Shown: positions 37,285-46,327, counted from the first letter of the stretch. The stretch: 64,000 nt of DNA from Balneolaceae bacterium (GCA_034521445.1 JAXHMM010000004.1:1-64000), one strand, 5' to 3'. The notes: generated from the letters alone by a model not told the origin. Translations and numbers: made by a program.

Positions 37285-38134
37285 CACGCAGCGCAGCCGT
37301 TTGAAGGACAAGATATTCCAGGGCGTGGGTATCACCGCCACGGTGGGCTGTGTGGCCGTGCTGGTCATTTTCCTGGCTTTCATCCTATACCAGGGTGTGG
37401 ACCGATTGAGCTGGGAATTCATCACGAGCCTGCCCTCCCGCTTTGCCGGCCAGTCGGGCATCTACACCGCCTGGATCGGGACGGTGTGGGTGCTGGTGCT
37501 CACCACCCTGGTCTCCTTCCCGCTGGGGGTGGGCGCGGGCATCTACCTGGAGGAGTACGGCAAGAAGAGCCGTCTAAATAAATTTTTGGAAATCAACATC
37601 GCCAACCTGGCCGGAGTGCCCTCGGTGATCTACGGCCTGCTGGGCCTGGAAGTCTTTGTGCGGCTGATGCGCATGGGCAACAGCATCCTCGCCGGCTCGC
37701 TCACCCTCTCACTGCTCATTCTCCCCATCATTATCGTCTCCACCCGCGAGGCCATCCGCGCCGTGCCGAAGACCATCCGGGAGGCCTCCCAGGCCTTGGG
37801 CGCCTCCAAGTGGCAGACCATAAGGGGACAGATCCTGCCCGCCTCCTTCGGGGGCATCCTCACCGGGGTGATCCTGGCCATCTCGCGCGCTGTCGGGGAG
37901 ACAGCCCCCCTCATCGTGGTGGGCGCCCTGGCCTACGTGCCCTTCGCCCCGCGCGGTCCGCTGGACGAATTCACGGTGCTGCCCATACAGATCTTCAACT
38001 GGGTCAGCCGTCCCCAGCACGAATTTGTCATCAACGCCGCCGCGGCCATCATCGTGCTGCTGGGCATCACCTTTGTGATGAACGGCATTGCCGTGTGGAT
38101 GCGCTACCGCTGGCAAAAGAAACTGGACTGGTAA
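37277..38134 (+). CDS. pstA: phosphate ABC transporter permease PstA
   Basis: Second permease subunit, 285 aa, six membrane segments. Conserved PstA stretches are [34 protein letters not shown], and the EAA loop [21 protein letters not shown], followed by [16 protein letters not shown]. It overlaps pstC by 8 nt and is followed by pstB after 27 nt. Confidence 0.95.
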   Translation: MNSTQRSRLKDKIFQGVGITATVGCVAVLVIFLAFILYQGVDRLSWEFITSLPSRFAGQSGIYTAWIGTVWVLVLTTLVSFPLGVGAGIYLEEYGKKSRLNKFLEINIANLAGVPSVIYGLLGLEVFVRLMRMGNSILAGSLTLSLLILPIIIVSTREAIRAVPKTIREASQALGASKWQTIRGQILPASFGGILTGVILAISRAVGETAPLIVVGALAYVPFAPRGPLDEFTVLPIQIFNWVSRPQHEFVINAAAAIIVLLGITFVMNGIAVWMRYRWQKKLDW

Positions 38135-38161
38135 TTGGACTTCCAATAATTTTGTAAAACC

Positions 38162-38980
38162 ATGATTGACCTCGATACGCCCAGAAAAAACAAGCCGGGT
38201 ACCGACGCCCCCTCCATCAGGGAGAAAACCTACAAGTTGCGTGCACGCAACATCGACGTCTTCTACGGTGATTTCCAGGCCATCCGCAACATCAGCATGG
38301 ACATCAAGGAGCATTCGGTGACCGCCTTCATCGGTCCCTCGGGATGCGGCAAGTCCACCTTCCTGCGGCTGTTCAACCGCATGAACGATAACATTGACGG
38401 GTTCCGCATGAACGGCGACATACTGCTGGACGGGAATAACATCTACGATGAGGACGTCAGAGTGGAGGTGCTCCGGAAAACGGTGGGAATGGTCTTTCAG
38501 AAACCCAATCCCTTCCCAAAATCCATCTACGAGAACGTGGCCTTCGGGCTTCGAATTCAGCACATCAAGGATGAGCAGCTCATCGAGGAGCGCGTGGTGG
38601 AGTCGCTCAAACAGGCGACGCTCTTCGATGAGGTAAAAGACAACCTGGGCAAGCAGGCCCTCACCCTGAGCGGGGGACAGCAGCAGCGGCTGTGCATTGC
38701 ACGCGCCCTGGCGGTAAAACCCTCGGTGCTGCTCATGGACGAGCCCACTTCCGCCCTGGATCCCATCTCCACCGACAAGATCGAGGATCTTATTTACGAG
38801 CTAAAAAAGCATTATACTATCTCTGTGGTTACCCACAACATGCAGCAGGCGGGAAGGATCAGCGACTATACTGCCTTTCTATATATGGGTGAGCTTGTGG
38901 AGTTCGACCGTACACGTAAGCTCTTTACCTCACCCGAAAAAGACCGTACCCAAAACTACATTACCGGGCGCTTCGGCTGA
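38162..38980 (+). CDS. pstB: phosphate ABC transporter ATP-binding protein
   Basis: ATPase of the phosphate importer, 272 aa. Walker A is GPSGCGKST (about 59-67). [18 protein letters not shown] and [20 protein letters not shown] are PstB-specific; the signature is [16 protein letters not shown] and Walker [16 protein letters not shown]. The N-terminal 30 residues before the ABC core are an extension. Fourth gene of the operon; phoU follows after about 90 nt. Confidence 0.97.
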   Translation: MIDLDTPRKNKPGTDAPSIREKTYKLRARNIDVFYGDFQAIRNISMDIKEHSVTAFIGPSGCGKSTFLRLFNRMNDNIDGFRMNGDILLDGNNIYDEDVRVEVLRKTVGMVFQKPNPFPKSIYENVAFGLRIQHIKDEQLIEERVVESLKQATLFDEVKDNLGKQALTLSGGQQQRLCIARALAVKPSVLLMDEPTSALDPISTDKIEDLIYELKKHYTISVVTHNMQQAGRISDYTAFLYMGELVEFDRTRKLFTSPEKDRTQNYITGRFG

Positions 38981-39069
38981 TCAGCCCTGCGGCCCAAACG
39001 CCTGCAGCCGGCGTCCCACGAGACAGTCACCTGAAATAGCGATTCAGCACACAGCATACACCATACACC

Positions 39070-39747
39070 ATGTCACACCTGGATACCGAATTACGGCTCC
39101 TGAACGAAGACATACAGGAGCTTATGCACCTGGTCGGCGGACAACTGGAGAAAGGCCGCGAGGCCATCCGGAACTTTGACAAGGACCTGGCCGTGGAGAT
39201 ACGCGCCGACGAGCGGAGAGTGGACGCCCTTGAGCTCAAGATCGACCGGGACTGCGAAAACATCCTCGCCCTTTTCAATCCTGTGGCCATCGATCTGCGC
39301 TTTGTCATCGCCTGCTTCAAGATCAACTCCGATCTGGAGCGGCTGGGCGACCACGCCTACAGCATCGCGGGCTATCTGACTGACATGGACGGTCCCATGG
39401 ACGAGGATCACATGCGGCAGATGCGCCTGGACGAGATGTACGATATGGCCATACGCATGCTGGAACATGTGGTCGAGGCCTTCGATGCGGAAGACTCCAA
39501 GCAGGCGCGCAAGGTGCTTGTCATGGACGAGACCCTTAACGAAATCAACCGCGACGCCTCTAAGATAACCTCGCAACTGATCCGGGAGGATCCCGAACGC
39601 ATTCAGCGCTACCTCTACCTCTTCTCCATAATCCGCAAACTGGAGAGGGTGGGCGACCTTGTGAAGAACATCGGCGAGGAGATCGTATTTTACCTGGAGG
39701 CCAAGGTGCTCAAGCACAAGAAAAAGAAGTACCGGAACAGTCCTTGA
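39070..39747 (+). CDS. phoU: phosphate transport regulator PhoU
   Basis: PhoU couples Pst transporter state to the PhoR/PhoB system. The 225-aa protein contains two three-helix PhoU repeats, each with an E/DxxxD metal motif: RRVDALELKIDRDCENILAL and KVLVMDETLNEINRDASKI, followed by the LERLGDHAYSIA and LERVGDLVKNIGEEIV signatures. Length and order are normal. No phoR or phoB gene is seen in this window. Confidence 0.95.
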   Translation: MSHLDTELRLLNEDIQELMHLVGGQLEKGREAIRNFDKDLAVEIRADERRVDALELKIDRDCENILALFNPVAIDLRFVIACFKINSDLERLGDHAYSIAGYLTDMDGPMDEDHMRQMRLDEMYDMAIRMLEHVVEAFDAEDSKQARKVLVMDETLNEINRDASKITSQLIREDPERIQRYLYLFSIIRKLERVGDLVKNIGEEIVFYLEAKVLKHKKKKYRNSP

Positions 39748-39784
39748 TCACCACCAATCCATACCCAACCAAAACACCTCTCCC

Positions 39785-40822
39785 ATGAGATCTTCGGCAT
39801 TGTTCGGTCTGTTTATAACCCTCTTGCTGGCACCCCTGGCCGCCGACGCCCAGGTATCGGTAGGCGAAAGCGGCACCCTCAGCGGCCGGGCCTACATGGA
39901 CTACTACTGGGTGGCCGCCAACCACAACGAGAGCTTGGAAGGGCGTAACGGCTTCTGGTTCCGGCGCATCTATCTCACCTACGACCGCGACATGGCGGGC
40001 AACTTCAGCAGCCGCCTTCGTCTGGAGATGGACAATCCCGGCAACTTCATCTCCAACGCCAAACTGGAGCCCGTAGTCAAGGACGCCTGGCTGCGGTGGA
40101 GTTCCAAGGGCCATCAGCTCACGGCAGGCATCTCCTCCCCGCCCACCCTTGCGCTGGTGGAGGACGTCTGGGGCTACCGTGCGGTGGAAAAAACCGCGGT
40201 GGACCTTCACGGCATGGGCGCCTCCCGCGATTTCGGACTCTCGGCCAAAGGCACTCTCGGAGAGGAAGGCCGATTCAGCTACCACGCCATGGTGGGCAAC
40301 GGGGTGAGCAACCGCACGGAGGTGGACCGCGGAAAGAAGGCGATGCTCTCCCTGAGTTACGAGCTGACCCCTGAACTGGTGGTTGAGGTCTACGGCGACT
40401 ACAACGACTTTGCCGGGGACCGATACTGGACCACCCTGCAGGCTTTTGCCGGTTACCAGGGCGAGTCCTTTCAGGCGGGTGCTCACTTCACCCGGCAGTA
40501 CCGGCGGGGCGCCACGTCCGGCGAGAACCTGGAGATAAAGCTTGTTTCGGTTTTCGCGCGCGGTGATTTCTCCGACCGAGTCACCGGTCTGGTGCGGGTG
40601 GACCGTTTGTTTAACCCCAATCCGGCGGGGGAAAACACCTCCTATCTGCCCTACAGCAATATGGCCAGCCCCACCGTACTCATTGGCGGCCTGGATGTCC
40701 GGCTGGAAGAAGACATTCACCTCATTCCCAATTTCGAAGCCGTATTCTACAGCGAAAACGACCAGGAGGTCCAGCCCGACAGCGATTTTATCCCGAGGCT
40801 TACCCTCTACTATCGTTTCTAG
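39785..40822 (+). CDS. outer-membrane porin, probably phosphate-related
   Basis: A 345-aa beta-barrel protein with a signal peptide (about 1-22, ending AADAQ). The mature part alternates short amphipathic strands, and it ends in LTLYYRF; a C-terminal Phe is the usual outer-membrane assembly signal. Segments FWFRRIYLTYDRDMAGNFSSR and DAWLRWSSKGHQLTAGI resemble OprO/OprP-type porins. Its place 37 nt after phoU suggests phosphate or polyphosphate uptake; that link is inferred. The 3' end overlaps the convergent kinase gene by 23 nt. Confidence 0.75.
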   Translation: MRSSALFGLFITLLLAPLAADAQVSVGESGTLSGRAYMDYYWVAANHNESLEGRNGFWFRRIYLTYDRDMAGNFSSRLRLEMDNPGNFISNAKLEPVVKDAWLRWSSKGHQLTAGISSPPTLALVEDVWGYRAVEKTAVDLHGMGASRDFGLSAKGTLGEEGRFSYHAMVGNGVSNRTEVDRGKKAMLSLSYELTPELVVEVYGDYNDFAGDRYWTTLQAFAGYQGESFQAGAHFTRQYRRGATSGENLEIKLVSVFARGDFSDRVTGLVRVDRLFNPNPAGENTSYLPYSNMASPTVLIGGLDVRLEEDIHLIPNFEAVFYSENDQEVQPDSDFIPRLTLYYRF

Positions 40823-41669
40823 CACCGCCCGTCGGAAGGCTTACGTAAAAGGTGCTCCCGCGACCCACCTCGCTCTCCACCCGGATACGTCCCCCATGTG
40901 CCTGCACAATCTTGCGGGTGATAGCCAGTCCCAGTCCGGTACTCCGTTCACCGGCGGTGGGACGTGACTTCAGCTTGGCAAAAGGCTGGAAAAGCTTATC
41001 TATATCCTCTTCGGAAATGCCTACGCCTTCGTCCCGCACAAAAAAGGTGACGCTGTCATTCGCCTTTTCCTCGTGCATGCCCAGCGTAACCGTGGTGCCG
41101 GACTCCGAGTACTTGATGGCATTGGACAGCAGGTTGTTGAGAACCTGCACCAGCTTGTGACGGTCCGCCTCGATGCGCCTGGGTTCATCCGTCAGCTGCA
41201 GGCATAAGGCTATACCTTTTTTATCACTCTCCCCCCGGTAGAGAGAAGCCGTGTGCCTCATCAAATCCACCAGGTCCACCTCCTGCCGGTTTATTTCGAC
41301 CTTGCCCGATTCGATGGACGAGATATCGAGCATGTCCTCGACCATGTGCAGCATGAGTTTGCTGGAAGAGTGAATCTCACGAATGAAATCCAGCTGCTGA
41401 TCGGTAAAGCAGCCGCTCTCCTCGTGATCCTCCAGCAACAGGGATGAAAATCCAAGGATGGCGGACAGGGGATTTCTCAGGTCGTGGGCCGCCATACCGA
41501 GCATCATATTCTTCTGCTCGTTAATCCGCTCAAGCTGGCTGGTCTTCTTGGCCAGCTTCCGCTGGGCCATGGCCAGCTCGTTGTTAAGCTTGGTCATCTC
41601 CTCGTACAGCGCGCGGGAATTGCTCTGGTCCGTGTCCCTCTCCTCACGGTTCTTGTTGCGTTCGTCCAT
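40800..41669 (-). CDS. soluble sensor histidine kinase
   Basis: A 289-aa kinase with no membrane segment and no PAS or GAF domain. The first 50 residues form a coiled coil (YEEMTKLNNELAMAQRKL). HisKA has the phospho-His in MAAHDLRNPLS (His62). The ATPase domain shows NLLSNAIKYS (N box), DEGVGI (G1), FQPFAKL (F) and STGLGLAI (G2). With no sensor of its own, it probably receives its signal through a partner; the cobalamin-binding protein gene lies 18 nt upstream in the same operon. Confidence 0.92.
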   Translation of the reverse strand: MDERNKNREERDTDQSNSRALYEEMTKLNNELAMAQRKLAKKTSQLERINEQKNMMLGMAAHDLRNPLSAILGFSSLLLEDHEESGCFTDQQLDFIREIHSSSKLMLHMVEDMLDISSIESGKVEINRQEVDLVDLMRHTASLYRGESDKKGIALCLQLTDEPRRIEADRHKLVQVLNNLLSNAIKYSESGTTVTLGMHEEKANDSVTFFVRDEGVGISEEDIDKLFQPFAKLKSRPTAGERSTGLGLAITRKIVQAHGGRIRVESEVGRGSTFYVSLPTGGARNDSRG

Positions 41670-41687
41670 GGAAAAATTCGCTTTCCT

Positions 41688-42781
41688 TTACAGGATATTC
41701 CCGGTTCTTGTCGCCACCCGCTCCGGTCCGCCTTGAATAAGCTCATTCGCCGTGCGGACCGCCGCCTCGGGTTCGGGTGCCCACGCATCTGCCCCAATAT
41801 CTTTCCACAATCCAGGAAATTGCATGAATGGTTTCCCTCCTACGATGACCCGGCATGGTTCCAGGTCTTGTTCGTTTTCCAGCTGCCGAAGAATTTCCCG
41901 GGCAGTGCCCAGCGACTGGTGCATGGTCACGGAGAGCGCCAGTACATCCGCCTTTCGGCTGCGAACCTCCTCAAACAGGTCGTCCGTCGGGCAGTTGGCA
42001 CCCAGGTAATAGGTATCCCATCCCTCCATCTCGAAAAAATCCGCCACCATGCGGATCCCTATTTCGTGCAGTTCCCCTCCCACGGCAGTAGCTACAAGAG
42101 TCTTTCCCACCCTGTTCGTGCTAAAGATAAGGGATAGAGCTGCGACATAAGAGACTGAACAGCGGCGCTGCAATAGTGCTCTTGTGCCACGTTGATCTGA
42201 TTCAGCTGCCAAAGACGGCCCACTTCGTACAGGCTGGGTTGGAAAATTTTCGTGTAAAGGTTTTTTACGGACGTGCCTTCCTCGACCGCTCCGTCTACAA
42301 GCTCGCCGGCGCGCCGGCGGTCACCGCCCAGCAGGGATTCGAAAAAGTCTTTTCTGACGTCCCTCAACGGGTCGTCTCCCTCCAGGTGGGATCTGCCTGC
42401 GTCCTCCTCACCGGATTCACGACTGCACTCCTTCTGGAAAAATTCCAGTGGATGGTTTGGGGCGGTCTCACCGCTCTTTTCCAGCACCCTTTCGAACGCC
42501 TCACAGAAATTGTTCATGCGGGACGGTTTCATGCCGTGATGTTTGATAAGGCTGCGGGACCAGTGGAGAAAATCGGCGAACATACCGGGTACGCCTAACG
42601 CGTAAGCTTCATAGAACTGCCGCAGGAACAGCTCCATGTACTCCTCAAAGCCGATACTGATGTCTGTACTCCAGATATCACCTCCCCGTATCCCTTCCAG
42701 CTCCTCCAGCAGGAGACTTTGCATACGGTTGCGGGATAGATGAATACCTTGATCGTGCATAGGCTGGTTACCTGCGGTCAT
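41688..42781 (-). CDS. cobalamin-binding sensor protein (CarH/LitR-like B12 module without HTH), frameshifted
   Basis: About 364 aa after repair. Residues 1-125 are an unrecognised helical domain (GFEEYMELFLRQFYEAYALG). Next comes a B12-binding_2 helical cap with LW, nine residues, then EH (LWQLNQINVAQEH), the W-x9-EH signature of light-sensing CarH-type B12 proteins. The Rossmann domain carries GGELHEIGIRMV, placing an ExHxxG at the cobalamin-ligand site, then TYYLGANCP and VIVGGKPF. No MerR HTH or enzymatic domain is present. The frame breaks at 42131-42133 (coding CCC one C short); adding a C gives SQLYPLIFSTNRVGKT. Probably senses cobalamin and perhaps light, acting through the kinase downstream. 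Confidence 0.8.
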
Positions 42782-43027
42782 TAAAGCGTGCCAGACAGAT
42801 CCTCCAACTGTAAGAAGTACCCGTCTTGCTCTGGCAAGGTTGAATGCGTGGGTGGCACTCTCCTATTTCAAGGTTTAAATTAAGAAATTTTAATGGTAAT
42901 TTCTTTTAATTATCTGGTCAGAAAATGCAGTCCTACATTTAAATTTGCGGGGTCGCCTTGCCGATAAGAGGCAGGAGGGCAAAGAGAATATAAGAAGAGC
43001 CGTACCCCGAATGGATGGGAGTGACGA

Positions 43028-44305
43028 TTGAGAGCGATTTGGAACCAATATAAAAAAACGGTTTTTCGAAACTGCACCGAAGCGGGCGTACCCCGTAACT
43101 CCGTACGGTACTGGAAGAACCAGCTCTTCGCCGTTACCGTCACCTATATTATACCCATGAGCCTGGTTGCCCTGGTTCCCGGCATTCACATGGCCTGGAA
43201 GATGGGATTTATGGGCATGCTGGCGGCCGACGTTCTCGCCGTCGCATCCATCCTTTGGGTGGCCTTCCATCCTGGCATCTCCCTCATCCAGCGTAAGCTT
43301 ATTTTTAACGCCGCGCTATATTTGGTAGCCGTCGTACTTCTCTATTACCTGGGTTCCCATGGGCCCGGACTACTCTACCAGTTGACGATCACTATCTTCG
43401 TACTGCTTACGCTGGATCGTGTTTACGGGTACAGCGCCCTGGCGCTTAATACCTTGGTCTGTCTCATCCTGGGGGTTGCCATATATTTCGGCTTCGCCGG
43501 CCACGCCTTATTACAGCAGTACCAGCTGGACTCCTGGATCGGCGTCTCCTCCAACCTGGTGTTCCTCAGCGGCACCGCGGTATTTTTGTTTCCGAAACTT
43601 TTTGAAGGACTTGAGACCGCGTTCACCGACCAGGAACAGGCAGAAAGCATGCTGCGGGAGTCGCTCTCGGAAAAGGAGACCCTGCTCATGGAGATCCATC
43701 ACCGCGTGAAAAACAACATGGCCATCGTATCCGGCATGCTGGAGCTTCAGGCAATGGATGAGGAGGATCCCGGCCTACACCAGAAATTGAGAGGAAGTAT
43801 AGGCCGCATCAAGACCATGGGCACCATCCATGAGCTTCTCTATCGCTCCAACAGTTTCTCCAGGCTGGAAGTGAACCAAAATATCCGCAAGCTGGTCAAC
43901 CAGATTACCGCGACGGTGACATCCTCCCTCGAAATCGAAGTTGACTGCAAACTTCAGCCCGTCGTCCTGAACATCAACCAGGCCATTCCCTTATCGCTGA
44001 TCATCAACGAGGTTGTCACCAATGCCGTCAAGCATGCCTTCAAAGGGCGGGATTGGGGCATGCTACATGTTTCCCTGCAGGAGAAGGACTCCAGGGTGTT
44101 CCTGCGTATAGTAGACAACGGGGGAGGATTTCCGGACAACGGTGAAAGTCCAGTAACCGACTCTCTGGGCATACAGCTCATTCAAACGCTCTCCGCCCAG
44201 CTGGAAGGTGACTACACCTACCGTAACGTCGAAGAAGGGGTACGATTCACTCTGGAATTCACCAGGCAGGACGTCAAGGGAACCGGGAATGCGCACCTCC
44301 GCTGA
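43028..44305 (+). CDS. membrane sensor histidine kinase (HisKA_2 type)
   Basis: A 425-aa kinase. The N-terminal 190 residues form about six membrane segments. The dimerisation domain is HisKA_2: LLMEIHHRVKNNMAIVSGML, with HHRVKNN around residues 224-230. The ATPase domain has IINEVVTNAVKHAF (N box), DNGGGFPDN and SLGIQLIQTL. Such kinases often control stress or light responses, but no regulator gene is next to it. Start TTG at 43028 with GGGAG six nt upstream. Divergent from the cobalamin sensor, with about 250 nt between them. Confidence 0.88.
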   Translation: MRAIWNQYKKTVFRNCTEAGVPRNSVRYWKNQLFAVTVTYIIPMSLVALVPGIHMAWKMGFMGMLAADVLAVASILWVAFHPGISLIQRKLIFNAALYLVAVVLLYYLGSHGPGLLYQLTITIFVLLTLDRVYGYSALALNTLVCLILGVAIYFGFAGHALLQQYQLDSWIGVSSNLVFLSGTAVFLFPKLFEGLETAFTDQEQAESMLRESLSEKETLLMEIHHRVKNNMAIVSGMLELQAMDEEDPGLHQKLRGSIGRIKTMGTIHELLYRSNSFSRLEVNQNIRKLVNQITATVTSSLEIEVDCKLQPVVLNINQAIPLSLIINEVVTNAVKHAFKGRDWGMLHVSLQEKDSRVFLRIVDNGGGFPDNGESPVTDSLGIQLIQTLSAQLEGDYTYRNVEEGVRFTLEFTRQDVKGTGNAHLR

Positions 44306-44318
44306 ATACGGCCTGTAG

Positions 44319-44840
44319 TCAGCGGTTGTCGAAGGCCTCGGGAATGGGGCGCCCCTCCCCTTCGGAGGCCCAGTAGATGTTGACCACCCACCAGCGTTCG
44401 CCGTCATGCAGGAGCTGAATACTGTTGATGCCGCGGGCGATGATGGGGCCGTCCGCCGAATTGCGCGAGGTGTAGGTGCTGAAGACCTGGGCGATGGGAT
44501 CGAAACGATGCACCTCGCGGTGAATTTCCTCCTCGATGAAACCGTTTTCGACCAGGTAGGGACCTGACTGCTCGATATACTGTTCGGGCGTAAGGTAACG
44601 CGTGGTGAACCTGCCCTCATTCTCTCCTGTGGGAATTAGCTGGGCTCCGTCGCGGAAAAGCTGGCGGAAAGTGTCCCAGTCGCGCGCCTCGCCCTGCTCT
44701 CCGGAAATGGAGCCGTAAAGCGCCTCCAGAACCCCGTCAATGGTGGTCAGGTCGTAGGGAGTTGGCGTGCTGTCCTGCGCAAAGGCCAGTCCGGGAGCGA
44801 TCAGGAAACATATAATCAGGGGGGCGATCAGGTTTTTCAT
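44319..44840 (-). CDS. secreted NTF2/SnoaL-like protein
   Basis: A 173-aa protein with a signal peptide (about 1-21, ending GLAFAQ). The mature part fits the NTF2-like/SnoaL fold: IDGVLEALYGSISGEQGEARDWDTFRQLF at the start and LLHDGERWWVVNIYWASEGEG at the end, the usual 'W...Y/F' closing strand. The function is unknown; many relatives are accessory or ketosteroid-isomerase-like. It is convergent with the histidine kinase gene. Their stop regions form a small inverted repeat (CCGCTGA at 44299, TCAGCGG at 44319). Confidence 0.8.
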   Translation of the reverse strand: MKNLIAPLIICFLIAPGLAFAQDSTPTPYDLTTIDGVLEALYGSISGEQGEARDWDTFRQLFRDGAQLIPTGENEGRFTTRYLTPEQYIEQSGPYLVENGFIEEEIHREVHRFDPIAQVFSTYTSRNSADGPIIARGINSIQLLHDGERWWVVNIYWASEGEGRPIPEAFDNR

Positions 44841-45013
44841 GGGTGGAATAATTGGCGTATGTAGAACTTGTTTGAGGGATGTGGAAGAATATGCACAGAT
44901 CGCCCGTCAATCCAAAGTCCCCCCTAATCCCCAGGCCCGGTATTCTGCGGTAGCTGTGACATAACGACCCCCAGGGCTCCATGCTACCAGTATTCAAGTA
45001 CCGAATGCACTGC

Positions 45014-45283
45014 TTACAGGTAATCGGTCAGCACAATCTCTCCATGAATCAGCCGGCGAAGCATAACCTTGCTTTTCCAGCTCTTTATTTTTTGTTCTGC
45101 TTCCTGTGCCTCCTCCCGGCTATCAAACGAGTGCTGGTAGACCACATTCCACGGGCGGTAACGGCGGGTATGGCCTTGCCGACCGTGGTTGTGGAAGTAC
45201 AATCGACGCTCCAGATCATTGGTAAGACCCACGTAGTAGCTCTCACGGACTTCCGATCGCAATATGTACAGCACATGCTCCAT
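45014..45283 (-). CDS. GIY-YIG endonuclease-domain protein
   Basis: An 89-aa stand-alone GIY-YIG nuclease domain: VLYILRSEVRESYYVGLTND (the Y-Y pair), RRYRPWNVVYQHSFDSREEA (Arg/Glu), and a C-terminal EQKIKSWKSKVML. The YhbQ/UPF0213-type size suggests a host nuclease rather than a homing endonuclease. The ATG at 45281-45283 lies inside the first unit of the tRNA-derived array. It has no Shine-Dalgarno; only five nt before it comes the T-tract of that unit's terminator, so it appears to be shut off from upstream transcription unless read-through occurs. Confidence 0.85.
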   Translation of the reverse strand: MEHVLYILRSEVRESYYVGLTNDLERRLYFHNHGRQGHTRRYRPWNVVYQHSFDSREEAQEAEQKIKSWKSKVMLRRLIHGEIVLTDYL

Positions 45284-45287
45284 ATGT

Positions 45288-45322
45288 AAAAAAAGCCCTG
45301 CTCACAGGAGTAAGCAGGGCTT
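45288..45322 (-). terminator. terminator in the first array unit, abutting the GIY-YIG gene
   Basis: On the minus strand AAGCCCTGCT (45322-45313) pairs with AGCAGGGCTT (45302-45293), followed by seven T at 45294-45288. It lies five nt before the GIY-YIG start codon. The same hairpin recurs in every unit of the array. Confidence 0.9.
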
Positions 45323-46218
45323 CGCTCCCCGGGGCGGATTCGAACCGCCGTCCCGACATCGTCGGGATAACAAGCCGATTGCTCTGCTCACAAATTATTG
45401 GTCATCTATTGACCATATGTAAAAAAAGCCCTGCTCACAGGAGTAAGCAGGGCTTCGCTCCCCGGGCGGATTCGAACCGCCGTCCCGACATCGTCGGGAT
45501 AACAAGCCGATTGCTCTTGCTCACAAATTATTGGTCATCTATTGACCATATGTAAAAAAAGCCCTGCTCGCCGGGAGTAAGCAGGGCTTCGCTTCCCGGG
45601 GCGGATTCGAACCGCCGTCCCAACATCGTCGGGATAACAAGCCGATTACTCTGCTCACAAATTATTGGTCATCTATTGACCATATGTAAAAAAAGCCCTG
45701 CTCACAGGAGTAAGCAGGGCTTCGACTCCCGGGGCGGATTCGAACCGCCGTCCCGACATCGTCGGGATAACAAGCCGATTGCTCTGCTCACAAATTCTGG
45801 TCATCTATTGACCATATGTAAAAAAAGCCCTGCTCACAGGAGTAAGCAGGGCTTCGCTCCCCGGGGCGGATTCGAACCGCCGTCCCGACATCGTCGGGAT
45901 AACAAGCCGATTACGCTGCTCACAAATTATTGGTCATCTATTGACCATATGTAAAAAAAGCCCTGCTCACAGGAGTAAGCAGGGCTTCGCTCCCCGGGGC
46001 GGATTCGAACCGCCGTCCCGACATCGTCGGGATAACAAGCCGATTGCTCTGCTCACAAATTATTGGTCATCTATTGACCATATGTAAAAAAAGCCCTGCT
46101 CACAGGAGTAAGCAGGGCTTCGCTCCCCGGGGCGGATTCGAACCGCCGTCCCGACATCGTCGGGATAACAAGCCGATTACTCTGCTCACAAATTATTGGT
46201 CATCTATTGACCATATGT

Positions 46219-46253
46219 AAAAAAAGCCCTGCTCACAGGAGTAAGCAGGGCTT
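46219..46253 (-). terminator. terminator of the intact tRNA-Asn
   Basis: Same 8-10 bp GC-rich stem (GCCCTGCT/AGCAGGGC) and seven-T tract as in the other units, immediately after the tRNA 3' end. Confidence 0.92.
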
Positions 46254-46255
46254 CG

Positions 46256-46327
46256 CTCCCCGGGGCGGATTCGAACCGCCGACCCATCGGTTAACAGCCG
46301 ATTGCTCTGCCGCTGAGCTACCGAGGA
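46256..46327 (-). tRNA. tRNA-Asn(GTT)
   Basis: A complete 72-nt cloverleaf. The acceptor stem TCCTCGG pairs with CCGGGGA (two G-T pairs), discriminator G; the D-arm is GCTC/GAGC with a 7-nt loop; the anticodon arm is ATCGG-CTGTTAA-CCGAT with anticodon GTT; the variable loop is GGGTC; the T-arm is GGCGG-TTCGAAT-CCGCC. The CCA end is not encoded. It is the only copy in the region with an intact 5' half and a normal anticodon stem, so it is the probable parent of the surrounding repeats. Confidence 0.93.

Larger units (their letters stand above)
45281..46254 (-). repeat. tandem array of tRNA-Asn-derived units, period about 133 bp
   Basis: Seven degenerate units start at 45281, 45414, 45547, 45681, 45813, 45946 and 46079, and an eighth at 46212 leads into the intact tRNA-Asn. 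Read on the minus strand, each unit has GAGCAGAGCAATCGGCT, a palindrome TCCCGACGATGTCGGGA in place of the 3' side of the anticodon arm, then an intact T-arm and 3' acceptor strand (GGCGGTTCGAATCCGCC, CCGGGGAG), a terminator, and a spacer with a TGGTCA/TGACCA inverted repeat. The 5' acceptor strand and half of the D-arm are missing, so these are not functional tRNAs. Units differ by a few substitutions and single-base indels. Confidence 0.9.

Noticed and set aside
28706-42133. Programmed ribosomal frameshifting at TAYCCC sites
   Set aside because: None of the sites has an X XXY YYZ slippery heptamer with a downstream structure, and the affected genes are of unrelated families that normally lack recoding. 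Consensus error is the simpler reading, though not proven.
45676-45954. 92-codon repetitive open frame and similar frames at 46233-46481 and 46567-46767
   Set aside because: They are translations of the tRNA-derived repeats (the same 40-residue text recurs once per unit) and have no ribosome-binding site.
45281-46254. CRISPR array
   Set aside because: Period is about 133 bp with near-identical whole units, no short repeats separated by unique spacers, and no cas genes; the units are clearly tRNA-derived.
46256-46327. Integrated element using tRNA-Asn as attachment site
   Set aside because: No integrase gene and no single clean direct repeat of the tRNA 3' end bounding a gene block; the repeats contain only tRNA-derived DNA.
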